Shown here: in pieces, positions 53,339 to 61,575 of the stretch
Numbering within the stretch: the stretch's first letter is position 1
Layout of the letters: every line of letters begins with the position of its first letter
NCBI RefSeq assembly: GCF_003143975.1
Contig: NZ_QFVR01000013.1
Span: forward strand, 27,936 to 91,935
DNA length: 64,000 nt
Source: Kurthia sibirica
GTDB lineage: Bacteria; Bacillota; Bacilli; Bacillales_A; Planococcaceae
Reading direction: 5' to 3'
Position numbers and translations under genes: made by a program
Notes under the pieces: model-generated
Told to the model about the DNA's origin: nothing
What the model saw: only the letters and a program-made list of their open reading frames with translations
The model's database searches: none

Positions 53339-53737
53339 TCACCCCCTTGTTTTTTGTTGTTCAACATAACGCTTGATCGTTTCGCTTGATACATTTCCTG
53401 CGGTAGAAACGAAGTATGAGCGTGTCCACAAACTTGATAAATGTCGAAGGTGTGGAAACTCTTCACGCATTTTTTTAGATGTCACTCCTTTTATTTTTGC
53501 CATCATATCCGCAGGGCTTAATGATGGGAGTGCGTTGAGAAACATGTGCGTATGGTCTTTATCGCATTCAAGAGCAACAATTTGTATTTGTAGTTCTTCA
53601 CACACTTCATGTACTAACGCTTTGAAGCGTTGTTCTACTTCGGCTTGTAGAAAAATCTTTCTTCTGTACCGAGGACAGAACACAAAATGATAATTTAATA
53701 ATGAAACGGTTGTGTTTGTTTTTCTGTATTCATTCAT
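53339..53737 (-). CDS. tnpA: IS200-type Y1 transposase
   Basis: A 132-residue HUH enzyme with the metal-binding His pair in DHTHMFL (H62, H64) and the catalytic Tyr124 in ETIKRYVEQQ. It excises and inserts single-stranded IS DNA. Length and motifs are normal and the frame is intact, so the element is probably active. Its last bases overlap the tnpB ribosome binding site and alternative start. Confidence 0.93.
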   Translation of the reverse strand: MNEYRKTNTTVSLLNYHFVFCPRYRRKIFLQAEVEQRFKALVHEVCEELQIQIVALECDKDHTHMFLNALPSLSPADMMAKIKGVTSKKMREEFPHLRHLSSLWTRSYFVSTAGNVSSETIKRYVEQQKTRG

Positions 53738-53774
53738 GTATTTGTTGTATCACTTAACAACGAAAACTGCAACA

Positions 53775-53851
53775 ATAAAATAAAAAGAGAGAGGGCTTTC
53801 TTGTTCGGAAAGTCTGTAATTTTTTACACCTTTAAAATATTTCCTTAGCAT
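53775..53851 (-). pseudogene. 5' part of membrane protein gene split by IS
   Basis: Begins ATG at 53851, preceded by AAAGGCGTGG, and reads MLRKYFKGVKNYRLSEQESP.. before the IS left end. The open frame runs on into the IS and stops at 53750. Its native continuation is at 51488-51686. The N-terminus is basic and cytoplasmic, followed by the first hydrophobic helix. Confidence 0.8.
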
Positions 53852-53871
53852 ATACACCACGCCTTTCTATT

Positions 53872-54237
53872 TTAATTTAGTCGTTTAATTCGCTTTATAT
53901 CCATTCCGCAACGCTTTGTTTCGAGAAATTCAACTAATTCGGTTTCGCTCAACATTTTGGCTGCTGGTTCATCGTATTCAAAATTCGTATATTCGATTAA
54001 CAAGAATTTCGGTGAAGGTTTTATCATTTTGTGTACGTGATAATACGTCCATTCAAAATTTGTACCTAAACGGATAAAGTCTTTGGTAACAGTGCATTTC
54101 ACAAGATTTGCTGAACCACGCTTAATGTTATTTTTGAAGCGATTTGATTCATTTTGATTCTTTTCAAAGCATAATAATTTATTTCGTTCGTTTGATACAT
54201 CGGGATTAATTAGTTCCATTTCGATTACTGAATTCAT
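53872..54237 (-). CDS. Small basic orphan protein
   Basis: ATG after AAGGAG. The 121-residue product is basic, has no membrane segment, and ends in CGMDIKRIKRLN. It lies 21 bp after the polymerase gene and just upstream of the broken membrane gene, so it was probably co-transcribed with both. No motif is recognised; charge makes nucleic acid binding possible. Confidence 0.6.
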   Translation of the reverse strand: MNSVIEMELINPDVSNERNKLLCFEKNQNESNRFKNNIKRGSANLVKCTVTKDFIRLGTNFEWTYYHVHKMIKPSPKFLLIEYTNFEYDEPAAKMLSETELVEFLETKRCGMDIKRIKRLN

Positions 54238-54258
54238 ATAACAAACTCCTTAAACCAG

Positions 54259-57200
54259 CTACGAGTGGTTTAACCAAGATTTTTCAATTCTTTGTCGAAC
54301 CAGCTCTAAATAACTGTTAATATCTAAACTTTTAATGATTTGTTGTGCTTTATTCGTATGGAAAACTGATTGATTATCAATCATTACGGACTGATTTTCT
54401 GGCATACGATCTATTTTTAATGAGCTAACTTCTTGTTGACCTCTTGTTTCTACAGGATAACCCGCATTTTTCAAAAGTGATTCAACGGCTCGACTACTTT
54501 GACTTTGTGGTTGTTTCTTATATTTAAGTGTCGCAAGTGCGATAACATCGGAAGTTGAACCCGATTTTACAAGATACACACGATTCGTTTGTTGTAGCAA
54601 TTTCTCTGAACCTTCGACAATATGCCATGAGCTACCTAATCTCTGAACCTTATAAGTATAGGGATAGCGCTCTAATTTAGGATTGCCATTGACTATCCAT
54701 TGGAACATATGAAGTATTGTAGATTCATCATTTTCAGCTAAAATACGCTCAAATAAAGTACGAGCGTATTCTTCATCAAACGCTTCATTAGACGCGTTCG
54801 GTTGTTCAGCTAAGTATTTAGCGACTACTGTGTCAATTACCGTTGGTAGGCTCGTATTTCGGGTAACAGACGCACCTTGATAGCTTGATAAATCGCTACC
54901 TTTCGCTTCAACAATATCGCCACTCTGAATTTCTAATCGATTATTCGAGTCTTTCGAGATAAAACGGTCAATCGTTTCAGGTTCAATATCAATATGAAGT
55001 GATTTCAGCACTTGCTCTAAAACACTTCGATTCAAGTCCTCACTGATATTCGATGTGTACAGACCATCTGTATTCGTCGAAACGACTTTAGCTCCATGTA
55101 GCGTTAAAGCCTGTCCGATTCTCCACGAAAGCAATTGTCCGATGATTCGCATAGATAAAATTTCATTGTTTTTACGGATATTGGACGCATTTTTTGTATC
55201 TGCTTCACCAGAAGCAGCGTTCAATAATAATTTGTATGATTCACGCTCTAAATTTAATTCTTCCAAGATAGAAATATTGCCTTGTTCGATGGCTACTTCG
55301 ATAGATCGTTCAGCATTTAGCTTATTTTGAATAATGTCTTGATACGGATGATAAGCGTCTGTATCAAATGTGCTTAATCGTGACATTAAAGTGGCATAAT
55401 AGCTTTTAAAATCTTGATGTTGAACGGAACTATCCGATACAAAACGAAATTCTTTCCGTAATTTGTAGCCTGTTTTATCCTTTGTAAATAAAATTTCTTC
55501 TATATTAGTTGTTAATAGGGGAGTGACAATATACTGCTCCGCTACCTTTTTAACAAACGATGCTACACTTACGTCTTTATATTCAAAAGCGTGTGGAAGT
55601 AACTCAATTTGATAGCGTTCAGCTTGTTCTACACGTTGAAGTACCAGCACCGTTCCATTTTCACGATATTTTTCATAAGCACTTTCGTAAGCAAGCTCTT
55701 GGAGTTTATCGTAAAAGGCTTTCTGTACACGATATTCTTCATATGGTAATTCTTCACTCGGTTCATCTAGTTTTAACCATTGTACGGAAGCGGGATTGCG
55801 TATATCTGCGTCACTATTGATAAATGTACGAATTGCCATCGGAGCTTCTTTATAGGTCACATCAGCAAGTATTAGCTTACGAATTTCTTTATTTGTAAAT
55901 ATGTTGACCGTTGGATTTTCACGATAGATTAAAGCAATTTGCTGCTGATTCATACTATTGAGTTGGTGAATGACGTTATTAATAGACTCGTGTTTTTGCA
56001 AAGTTGATTCTAATACGTCCATGTTAATCTCTTGTCCATGTATGCCACCAACTGAAAAAGAAACCATACAAGAGGACATTTTCGCTTCATTTGTTTGTGG
56101 ATCAACTTCATTTAAACGATAGAACCAGTTTGTATTATGTTGTAATTGGTGAGCCTTTAGATTAATTTTCGGATAGTCATTTACAAGTTCATCATTGACG
56201 TTACAACCGCGTATAGCTGAATAAAAATCGTAAATCGGTTGGAACGCTTGTTGACCGTTTGGGATATTCTCAATCGCCCACGCCATTGAATCTTCGAGTA
56301 CATCAAAAGGTTCGATACCTAATTCATTTGCTACCTTTTCTGATGGATACATAAGCGATACTGCGGGTTTATCTGTTAATTTCTTATAAGGGGCGATGAT
56401 AGCAGAAACGAGCTTAGACGATGTACTATCGACTGTTAAACGGTCTGATTTTACAGAGTTCGGTTGCACGTTTGCTTCAATACTTGAACCCTCTTTTGGT
56501 TCATAAATCGTTACTGGATAGTTCTTCAATAGATTCATTTTAATTTTATAATTACTTTGATAGACGGGGTGTTGGAACAAAGTAAGTGTGTGTAAATTGT
56601 TTTCAATACTTGCGAGGATTACGTTGGCCACATCGTTAATGTTTTCTAACGATGTGCCAACAAAGATAGTATTTGCATTGATATTTAGTCCTAATTGAGC
56701 GACTAAACGATTCAAAGGTGTACGTGATTGTTTTTCATTTAAGCGAGCTACATCAATAAAACGATTCGTTAATAACCACCCTTTGCGAATAATATCAGCG
56801 TCCGTTTGCCAAAGTTTACTCGGCATATAATCTAATTTCGTTAGTTCATTGCTAAATTGTTTTATCTCTTTTGTAGTAGGTAAGGCTAAATCATTCATAT
56901 CAATCAGACCACTTTCAAATTTGCTGCGGAGCAGATCATTTGAAACGAGTTTGCCATTTTCTTGAATCGTTTGATTTAACAAATTGATAGATAGGCGATT
57001 ACAAAAGTAAGCTAAAACTGTTAAGGCATAATCTTTTGAACCGTAATTAAACATTCGTCCGAAATCATTTGGATGAAAATTGTAGTCTGTGTCTTTTACT
57101 GGATAGTAGCCATTCATTGATTGTACTTCTGCATTTAAGAAGTTTTCTTTAGTCGCCATACGATAGCGTTTAATAAAAGTAATAAGTGTTCCTTCGATTT

Positions 57201-57471
57201 CACCTTTATCGTCTGTGACGGTTTTCGGTTTTTGTAAATTCTCGAATCGAACAATTAACCCTTCAATTTCTGCATACGTTTCTTGAATCTTTTGGCGAAC
57301 CATTTGTAATTCATTTGCACCTTTTAAAATCTTTTGTTCATCTAAATAAGATACGATTACGCAATTTTGTTTAGGGAAATACTGTGTAATTAAAAATAAA
57401 TTTTCATCTATTACGACATCATAAAAACAATCTTTTGCGTCATATAGGTTAAGTTGTGGTTTGCTATTCAT
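54259..57471 (-). CDS. Family-B-like DNA polymerase
   Basis: ATG at 57471 after AAAGGAG. The palm motifs are recognisable in order: motif A QDFKSYYATLMSRL (about 684), motif B ESYKLLLNAASGEADT (about 741, equal to KxxxNSxYG), motif C VVSTNTDGLYTS (about 792). A GGIHG segment (about 478) is like the GG(x)HG element seen in phage-type family B enzymes. In motif C the usual DTDS is NTDG, so only one aspartate is kept. The N-terminal 430 residues could hold an exonuclease-type domain, without an obvious intact motif. It is the likely replicative polymerase of the element. Alternatives are a degenerate or repair-only polymerase. Confidence 0.72.
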   Translation of the reverse strand: MNSKPQLNLYDAKDCFYDVVIDENLFLITQYFPKQNCVIVSYLDEQKILKGANELQMVRQKIQETYAEIEGLIVRFENLQKPKTVTDDKGEIEGTLITFIKRYRMATKENFLNAEVQSMNGYYPVKDTDYNFHPNDFGRMFNYGSKDYALTVLAYFCNRLSINLLNQTIQENGKLVSNDLLRSKFESGLIDMNDLALPTTKEIKQFSNELTKLDYMPSKLWQTDADIIRKGWLLTNRFIDVARLNEKQSRTPLNRLVAQLGLNINANTIFVGTSLENINDVANVILASIENNLHTLTLFQHPVYQSNYKIKMNLLKNYPVTIYEPKEGSSIEANVQPNSVKSDRLTVDSTSSKLVSAIIAPYKKLTDKPAVSLMYPSEKVANELGIEPFDVLEDSMAWAIENIPNGQQAFQPIYDFYSAIRGCNVNDELVNDYPKINLKAHQLQHNTNWFYRLNEVDPQTNEAKMSSCMVSFSVGGIHGQEINMDVLESTLQKHESINNVIHQLNSMNQQQIALIYRENPTVNIFTNKEIRKLILADVTYKEAPMAIRTFINSDADIRNPASVQWLKLDEPSEELPYEEYRVQKAFYDKLQELAYESAYEKYRENGTVLVLQRVEQAERYQIELLPHAFEYKDVSVASFVKKVAEQYIVTPLLTTNIEEILFTKDKTGYKLRKEFRFVSDSSVQHQDFKSYYATLMSRLSTFDTDAYHPYQDIIQNKLNAERSIEVAIEQGNISILEELNLERESYKLLLNAASGEADTKNASNIRKNNEILSMRIIGQLLSWRIGQALTLHGAKVVSTNTDGLYTSNISEDLNRSVLEQVLKSLHIDIEPETIDRFISKDSNNRLEIQSGDIVEAKGSDLSSYQGASVTRNTSLPTVIDTVVAKYLAEQPNASNEAFDEEYARTLFERILAENDESTILHMFQWIVNGNPKLERYPYTYKVQRLGSSWHIVEGSEKLLQQTNRVYLVKSGSTSDVIALATLKYKKQPQSQSSRAVESLLKNAGYPVETRGQQEVSSLKIDRMPENQSVMIDNQSVFHTNKAQQIIKSLDINSYLELVRQRIEKSWLNHS

Positions 57472-57498
57472 CGTAAATCTCCTTTCATTTTCTTCTCA

Positions 57499-57582
57499 AA
57501 TTTCATTTTTGAAATTTAGAGGGCGTTGCATAAGCAGCGCCTATTTTTTTATTTTGCAATCCAAAAACTGACGCATAAGCGT
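57499..57582 (-). repeat. Three leader hairpins upstream of the polymerase gene
   Basis: AAATTTC/GAAATTT (57498-57517), GGCGTTGCATAAGCAGCGCC (57522-57541) and ACGC-ATAA-GCGT (57571-57582) stand in a row in the minus-strand leader. The last two belong to the recurrent GC-stem, ATAA-loop family of this element. Confidence 0.55.
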
Positions 57583-57681
57583 AAAATAACATTCCGAACT
57601 CTGCAAACAAATAATATAGTTTTAACTTTAATAAAATAACATAAATAACCCTTTATTTAAAGGAAGTTAAATAAAAAAACG

Positions 57682-57711
57682 TAGAATAAATGGTTGTTTT
57701 TTATTTATAAT
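57682..57711 (+). promoter_or_regulatory. TAGAAT half-box with TATAAT, promoter of the gene at 57776
   Basis: AAAAAAACGTAGAATAAATGG, then T-rich DNA and TATAAT (57706-57711), with 18 bp between TAGAAT and TATAAT. No TTGACA-like -35 is at standard distance, so TAGAAT may take its place. A CCTTTA-TT-TAAAGG dyad lies just upstream (57650-57664). Confidence 0.55.
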
Positions 57712-57775
57712 TGCTTTAATATCAAGTTTACCGAAAGGGTTTTTTTAATTCTTAACAAAGAGAGTAGGTTACTAT

Positions 57776-59059
57776 TTGAGCGTATCAAGGAATCAGAAAA
57801 AATCAGCACTTGGGAACAAAAAGAATCAGAAAAAAACGGTTTTTGAAGAACAAAACAACTGGAAAGAAAAGCTTTTAATAAAATTTAAACGACAGAAAAG
57901 TAACTTCCGTCATCGGAAAATGGAGCGATTAATACGGACGTATTTAGTTGCAATCGGGATTTTTGTTATCGGTGGAAGTTACAGTGTGTATCATGGTGTG
58001 CAAGTCCAAAACGAGAAGTTACAAGCGATTTCACCAATCGGTTCTTCTGTAAGTTTCTCGAAAACAGGAGCTTCTTTAACGACAACAAAACCCTATATTA
58101 GCGAAAATGAAAAGACAGCTTTTATTCCATTCGAGGTTTCAAGTATGGAGAATTTAACAACGGATGCTGAACTTTATTACACATTTATCGGGAGTACAGG
58201 TGACAAAATTAGTTACGCACCGAACTTACAGCTTGTGTTATTTGGTGAAACAGGTCGTGGAGCTTTTGTGATTAATGGCTCACCTAAAATTAATTCAGAA
58301 GCAGTTCAGTTATACCTTAGAAACGATAAATTACTGGTGAATGAATCGGATCTACAAGCAAAAAACTTAGATGGTTCAAGAGCTGGATTAAACGAAGCAG
58401 CTAAAATGTACGATTTAATTTATGTAGTTGCTAACCCTGCTGCTAAGAATGTTACACGTTCAAAATTACTAAACGATTCAAACATATCACCCGAAATTTT
58501 ATACTCAACTTTATTCGCAAATGATGATGTGAAGAAGATTCAAGAAGTGATTAAATCGAATCGCTCGAAGATTAAAACGTTAGAAGAAAAGATTGCAGAA
58601 TATGAAAATCGTTTAAAAATTGCTGGTTATAAAATACCAGAACACCCTTCTTATATGGGGGATGATTGGAAACCTATGAACGCTCCTAATGTTAATTTAG
58701 ACGGTAATTTATTAACTGGACTAATCAATAAAAGCGACAAAATAAAACCTTCAGAAGAAAGCGAGAGCGAATTTACAAATGAATTTGGTTCTACTGAACG
58801 TATTCAAGATACGCTCGAACGTGATGATGGTTCGTTGGCAAGTGATGACATAAATCAAATCGAAGGTAAAACAAATGCACAAGATACATGGGAAAATACA
58901 AAGCGTATGTACGAAGAAGTGAACACGTTAAAACGTGATAATTATATAAATCAAGCGAACAAATTATTAAAAAATCAGCGTTCGGTTGAGCGACAAAACA
59001 AAACAAGTTCACTTAGTACAGGAGATCGATTCTCGATTATGGGACAAAACAAAAAATAA
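57776..59059 (+). CDS. Bitopic membrane protein with coiled coil
   Basis: Probably starts with TTG at 57776; GAGAGTAGG upstream is a weak ribosome binding site. Residues 1-50 are very basic, then one membrane helix (about 52-70, LVAIGIFVIGGSYSVYHGV), then an extracytoplasmic domain (about 95-230, beta-rich) and a helical coil (about 255-285) with a polar, disordered end. The topology resembles channel components of Gram-positive type IV secretion systems, but no family is recognised. It is encoded with the small 59084 gene, 24 bp downstream. Confidence 0.7.
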   Translation: MSVSRNQKKSALGNKKNQKKTVFEEQNNWKEKLLIKFKRQKSNFRHRKMERLIRTYLVAIGIFVIGGSYSVYHGVQVQNEKLQAISPIGSSVSFSKTGASLTTTKPYISENEKTAFIPFEVSSMENLTTDAELYYTFIGSTGDKISYAPNLQLVLFGETGRGAFVINGSPKINSEAVQLYLRNDKLLVNESDLQAKNLDGSRAGLNEAAKMYDLIYVVANPAAKNVTRSKLLNDSNISPEILYSTLFANDDVKKIQEVIKSNRSKIKTLEEKIAEYENRLKIAGYKIPEHPSYMGDDWKPMNAPNVNLDGNLLTGLINKSDKIKPSEESESEFTNEFGSTERIQDTLERDDGSLASDDINQIEGKTNAQDTWENTKRMYEEVNTLKRDNYINQANKLLKNQRSVERQNKTSSLSTGDRFSIMGQNKK

Positions 59060-59083
59060 ATTCACACGAAAGAGGGAAACAAT

Positions 59084-59458
59084 ATGTCAAAGAGAAATTC
59101 AAAAAAAGTAACGTTTGAAAGATTAAATAAGTTAGCGAGCGACTTAGAAAAAACAGTAGACGAGCGTCCAGTAGAGTTCGGTGATATTGTTGGTAGGGAG
59201 TTAGAATACGAACCAGAGCGTCGCACGTTTGAAGATACATTGAAGCGTATTGTCAGCAAATTAAACGAGCAACGTGACATTGCATATAAAGAAAAAATGG
59301 ACTTAGTATTAGCACCTTTACTTGAAAAAGCGAATGGTGATGTGAATGTTTTATCACAATTAATCACTGGAATTGTTGAAAATGAAACGCTAAACCCAGA
59401 CGAAAAAGTAGAAAACCCGATGCAAGATAGTCTAAATTTCGATAGCGTAAATGAGTAA
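59084..59458 (+). CDS. Small charged partner protein
   Basis: ATG after AAAGAGGGAAA. The 124-residue product is highly charged and helical (FERLNKLASDLEKTVDERPV, RTFEDTLKRIVSKLNEQRDI), without membrane segments. It is co-transcribed with the membrane protein gene and followed by the repeat field. It could bind the repeats directly downstream (as a ParR/CopG-like adaptor) or the membrane protein; both are guesses from position. Confidence 0.6.
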   Translation: MSKRNSKKVTFERLNKLASDLEKTVDERPVEFGDIVGRELEYEPERRTFEDTLKRIVSKLNEQRDIAYKEKMDLVLAPLLEKANGDVNVLSQLITGIVENETLNPDEKVENPMQDSLNFDSVNE

Positions 59459-59465
59459 TTTTTAC

Positions 59466-59562
59466 GTTTTAACGAATTGCTTAAATGACGATTTTACAGT
59501 TTTAACGAGTTGCTTAAAATAGAGAAATGAAGGTTTAACGAATCTGTTAAGCCTTCTTTTTT
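59466..59562 (+). repeat. Three 33-bp-spaced repeats ending in a terminator
   Basis: GTTTTAACGAATTGCTTAAA (59466), GTTTTAACGAGTTGCTTAAA (59499) and GGTTTAACGAATCTGTTAAG (59532) start exactly 33 bp apart, three helical turns. The third copy is also a terminator hairpin (GGTTTAACG/TGTTAAGCC then TTCTTTTTTT). Regular phasing suggests protein binding. Confidence 0.6.
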
Positions 59563-59642
59563 TGTGAAAAAACGAGTAGAGGTATGTTGCAAATCACCCT
59601 TCTTCACGTTAATTCGGCAGATACATTTAGCTCAACCCAAAG

Positions 59643-59765
59643 GGGGCTTTCAGCTTTTCTAACCGATTCGTGCCAACCTGGAATAGAGAGGGGCTTTCGT
59701 AAATATATTGGGGAGCTTTTTTAGGTTCAAAAAGGGGCTTTCCTCGATTCAAAGCCCCTTTATGT
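59643..59765. repeat. GGGGCTTTC repeats with a long hairpin
   Basis: GGGGCTTTC occurs at 59643, 59690 and 59734, and again at 60085 inside the iteron field. At 59731-59761 AAAGGGGCTTT and AAAGCCCCTTT form a hairpin. No coding potential. The GC-rich composition is unlike the rest of the window. Confidence 0.5.
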
Positions 59766-59876
59766 AGCTTTCACGAAAAAAACAGGTAATTTTTTGACTT
59801 TTCGATACCATTTTCGGACGCAAATTTTAGTTCCAAACCCGTTACTGCTCGTGATGGGGATTTCAAAATTCAAAAT

Positions 59877-60475
59877 CGGTGAAACCCCTTATTAGATAAG
59901 CATTTATAAGCGATTCAATGAAACCAATTTTTAGACAGAAATTCGGGCGATACGGTACACCCCCTTATGCTCTTTAACTACACCCCCTACATATTTAGGT
60001 CAAAGCAAAGCAGAACGGTGACAAATCAAAGGAGCAAGCCACTGAACGGATAGGGACAACTCGGTGCAAATCGGTGAAGGTGAAGGGGCTTTCGGTGAAT
60101 GTGACGATGATGAATTCGGTGAGCGTGTGTGTAGGCAGGTATGAAACGGATGAAAATTCGGTTATGCTTCCGACCAGATACGGTGAAACAAAACGGTGAA
60201 AGTTCGCCCTCGATAAATTCGGAAATCGGTGAAAGTGCGTGACGGTTAGAATCGGTTTTCGGTGCAATGTGTGAATCAGAAATCGGTGAAAGTTCGGAAC
60301 AATTCGACCATGCTTTCGGTGAAGGTGCTAGTTGTGTAACGGTGAAGAACTGGAACAAAGAAACGATTTTGATACAAATGGGTTTCGGTGAAAGTCGGAG
60401 CGTCAAATGGAGTGCTGCGGCACGTAAATGACGCGTAATAAAAAAGAACCTACTCGTTAAAGTAGGTCGGTGAAT
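59877..60475. repeat. CGGTGAA iteron field, candidate origin or centromere
   Basis: About fifteen direct copies of (T/A)CGGTG(A/C)A, most extended to TTTCGGTGAAAGT, lie on the plus strand with starts near 59877, 60016, 60062, 60072, 60093, 60117, 60181, 60194, 60227, 60260, 60284, 60317, 60340, 60386 and 60468. Many intervals are near multiples of 11 bp (10, 21, 33, 33, 24, 33, 23). No protein is credible here; the open frames on either strand follow from the repeats. Iterated, phased, one-strand repeats in a 1-kb non-coding gap are typical of a Rep-binding iteron origin or a partition centromere. Confidence 0.75.
60440..60468 (-). terminator. Terminator of the gene at 60475
   Basis: AAAAAAGAACCTACTC, GTTA, AAGTAGGT. 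The same sequence recurs at 61533-61562 and 62481-62512. On the minus strand it ends in a T tract. Confidence 0.75.
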
Positions 60476-60783
60476 CAGAATGGTAATTCTTCTGTATAGA
60501 TGAAACGGAACCGACATAGTTCATCAAAAGGATCTAGCAAAGCAATCGTTTGATGATACATTTCTGGAGCAACTTCGAGTACGATATTTGTCATTTCTTC
60601 AGTCGGGTAACTGATATGAAAATACAAAGTGGGTTCTTCTCTAAGTTTATTAGTAAGTTCCGTTTCCTCGAAATAATAGATATTTTCTGCGAATGTGTTG
60701 CGTCCCTTTAGAACCCCTCTCGCTTTCAAATCTTCAGCTGAACGAGTTAGTAAAGTTTCTAATTTCGATGTCGTGTTAGTCAT
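60475..60783 (-). CDS. Small orphan protein, acidic tail
   Basis: ATG at 60783 after AAAAAGGAGC; a longer in-frame start at 60909 overlaps the terminator upstream and has no ribosome binding site. The 102-residue product ends YTEELPF, an SSB-tip-like sequence. A pattern LYFHISYPTEEMTNIVLEVA is seen before it. It is the last gene of the array of small minus-strand genes and shares its terminator sequence with two others. Function unknown. Confidence 0.65.
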   Translation of the reverse strand: MTNTTSKLETLLTRSAEDLKARGVLKGRNTFAENIYYFEETELTNKLREEPTLYFHISYPTEEMTNIVLEVAPEMYHQTIALLDPFDELCRFRFIYTEELPF

Positions 60784-60820
60784 TCGGTTATGCTCCTTTT
60801 TCTTTTTTATTTGTAGTTCA

Positions 60821-60907
60821 AAATTAAAACTTACGCGTAAGCGTTCGGGGCGAGGGAAAGCTACAAATGAAAAAGAAAACCCACCTCTAAAGAAATGAAG
60901 TGGGTTC
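60821..60907 (-). terminator. Leader hairpin and preceding terminator
   Basis: CTTAC-GCGTAAG type dyad (60824-60835) in the leader of the gene at 60783, and a terminator AACCCACCTC/GAAGTGGGTT (60878-60906) that ends the transcript of the upstream gene. Confidence 0.65.
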
Positions 60908-60911
60908 AAAT

Positions 60912-61463
60912 TTAAGCAAAAGGTGATTCATCAACGAGTGTATATTTAGCTTTTGCAGATTGAATAAAATTGCGAACGACTGGAACAACCTGTTCCCGAA
61001 TGGTCGCTGACTTATCGAATCCATCATAATAGATTGTAAGGAAGCAGTGAGCCATTTGTTCATACGATTTAGCGAGTTGAATTTGTATTTTGCTATTTAA
61101 GTTACGATGCGTTTCGATGAAATGCAAATCACAAAGTAGCTCAAATAAGCTACGTAAAGATTCGATAATCGGTAAATCATTTCGATAAAAATGACGATAC
61201 TTTATTGTCGGTTCAAATGAATAAACGCAATAAATATTTTGGTAACTGGTTAAGGAAACAATATCATCTGCCGTTTCAATTTCATTTTTATCAATCGATT
61301 TAAAAGCGAGGTCAAATAAATCAGTGACACGTTTACGAATCTTTTGATGTTCCGATTGAAAATTTTTTAAAGCGTTTAAGTCTTTATCGTAGGATGCGAT
61401 GATACCTAAATCACGAGAAATACGATTAATGATTGATGTGTAGTTTTGATTAATTTGTTCCAT
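60912..61463 (-). CDS. Helical orphan protein ending VDESPFA
   Basis: ATG after AAAGGTGG. The 183-residue product is mostly helical (LFDLAFKSIDKNEIETADDI, LRSLFELLCDLHFIETHRN), with no membrane segment. It ends TLVDESPFA, very close to the VDENPFA end of the SSB-like protein, which may be a common docking tail. No family is recognised. It has its own terminator and a small leader hairpin at 61510-61521. Confidence 0.65.
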   Translation of the reverse strand: MEQINQNYTSIINRISRDLGIIASYDKDLNALKNFQSEHQKIRKRVTDLFDLAFKSIDKNEIETADDIVSLTSYQNIYCVYSFEPTIKYRHFYRNDLPIIESLRSLFELLCDLHFIETHRNLNSKIQIQLAKSYEQMAHCFLTIYYDGFDKSATIREQVVPVVRNFIQSAKAKYTLVDESPFA

Positions 61464-61509
61464 ATTCGTTCCACCTTTACTTGATGAATTGTTTTCAAAA
61501 ATGAAGCTA

Positions 61510-61562
61510 TTGCGTTAGCAAATAATGAAAATAAAAAAGAACCTACTTGTGAAAGTAGGTTC
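61510..61562 (-). terminator. Leader hairpin and terminator
   Basis: TTGC-GTTA-GCAA (61510-61521) lies in the leader of the gene at 61463. AAAAAAGAACCTACTT, GTGA, AAGTAGGTTC (61533-61562) is the terminator of the gene at 61576, nearly identical to those at 60440 and 62481. Confidence 0.75.
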
Positions 61563-61575
61563 TAGGCTAGGCAAA

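Larger units (their letters stand above)
51687..53774 (-). mobile_element. IS200/IS605-family insertion sequence
   Basis: A 2,088-bp element carrying tnpA (Y1 transposase) and tnpB in one direction. The boundaries follow from reconstructing the split membrane gene: the right end finishes TGTCA with an imperfect hairpin CCCACTC..GGGTGGG just inside, and the left end is next to TTTAT on the target side, the type of short target motif these elements insert next to. No target duplication is expected or seen. The left end has a small hairpin near GTTGCAGTTTTCGTTG. Confidence 0.8.

Noticed and set aside
57499..57582. A known riboswitch in the polymerase leader
   Set aside because: The hairpins are small and separate, with no conserved aptamer core that I recognise.
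59466..60475. A CRISPR array
   Set aside because: The repeats are short, unequally spaced and without uniform spacers, and no cas gene is near.
59995..60517. Open frames on the minus strand rich in His, Pro and Ser
   Set aside because: They consist of translated CGGTGAA repeats, lack ribosome binding sites and overlap each other; the region is better read as a repeat field.
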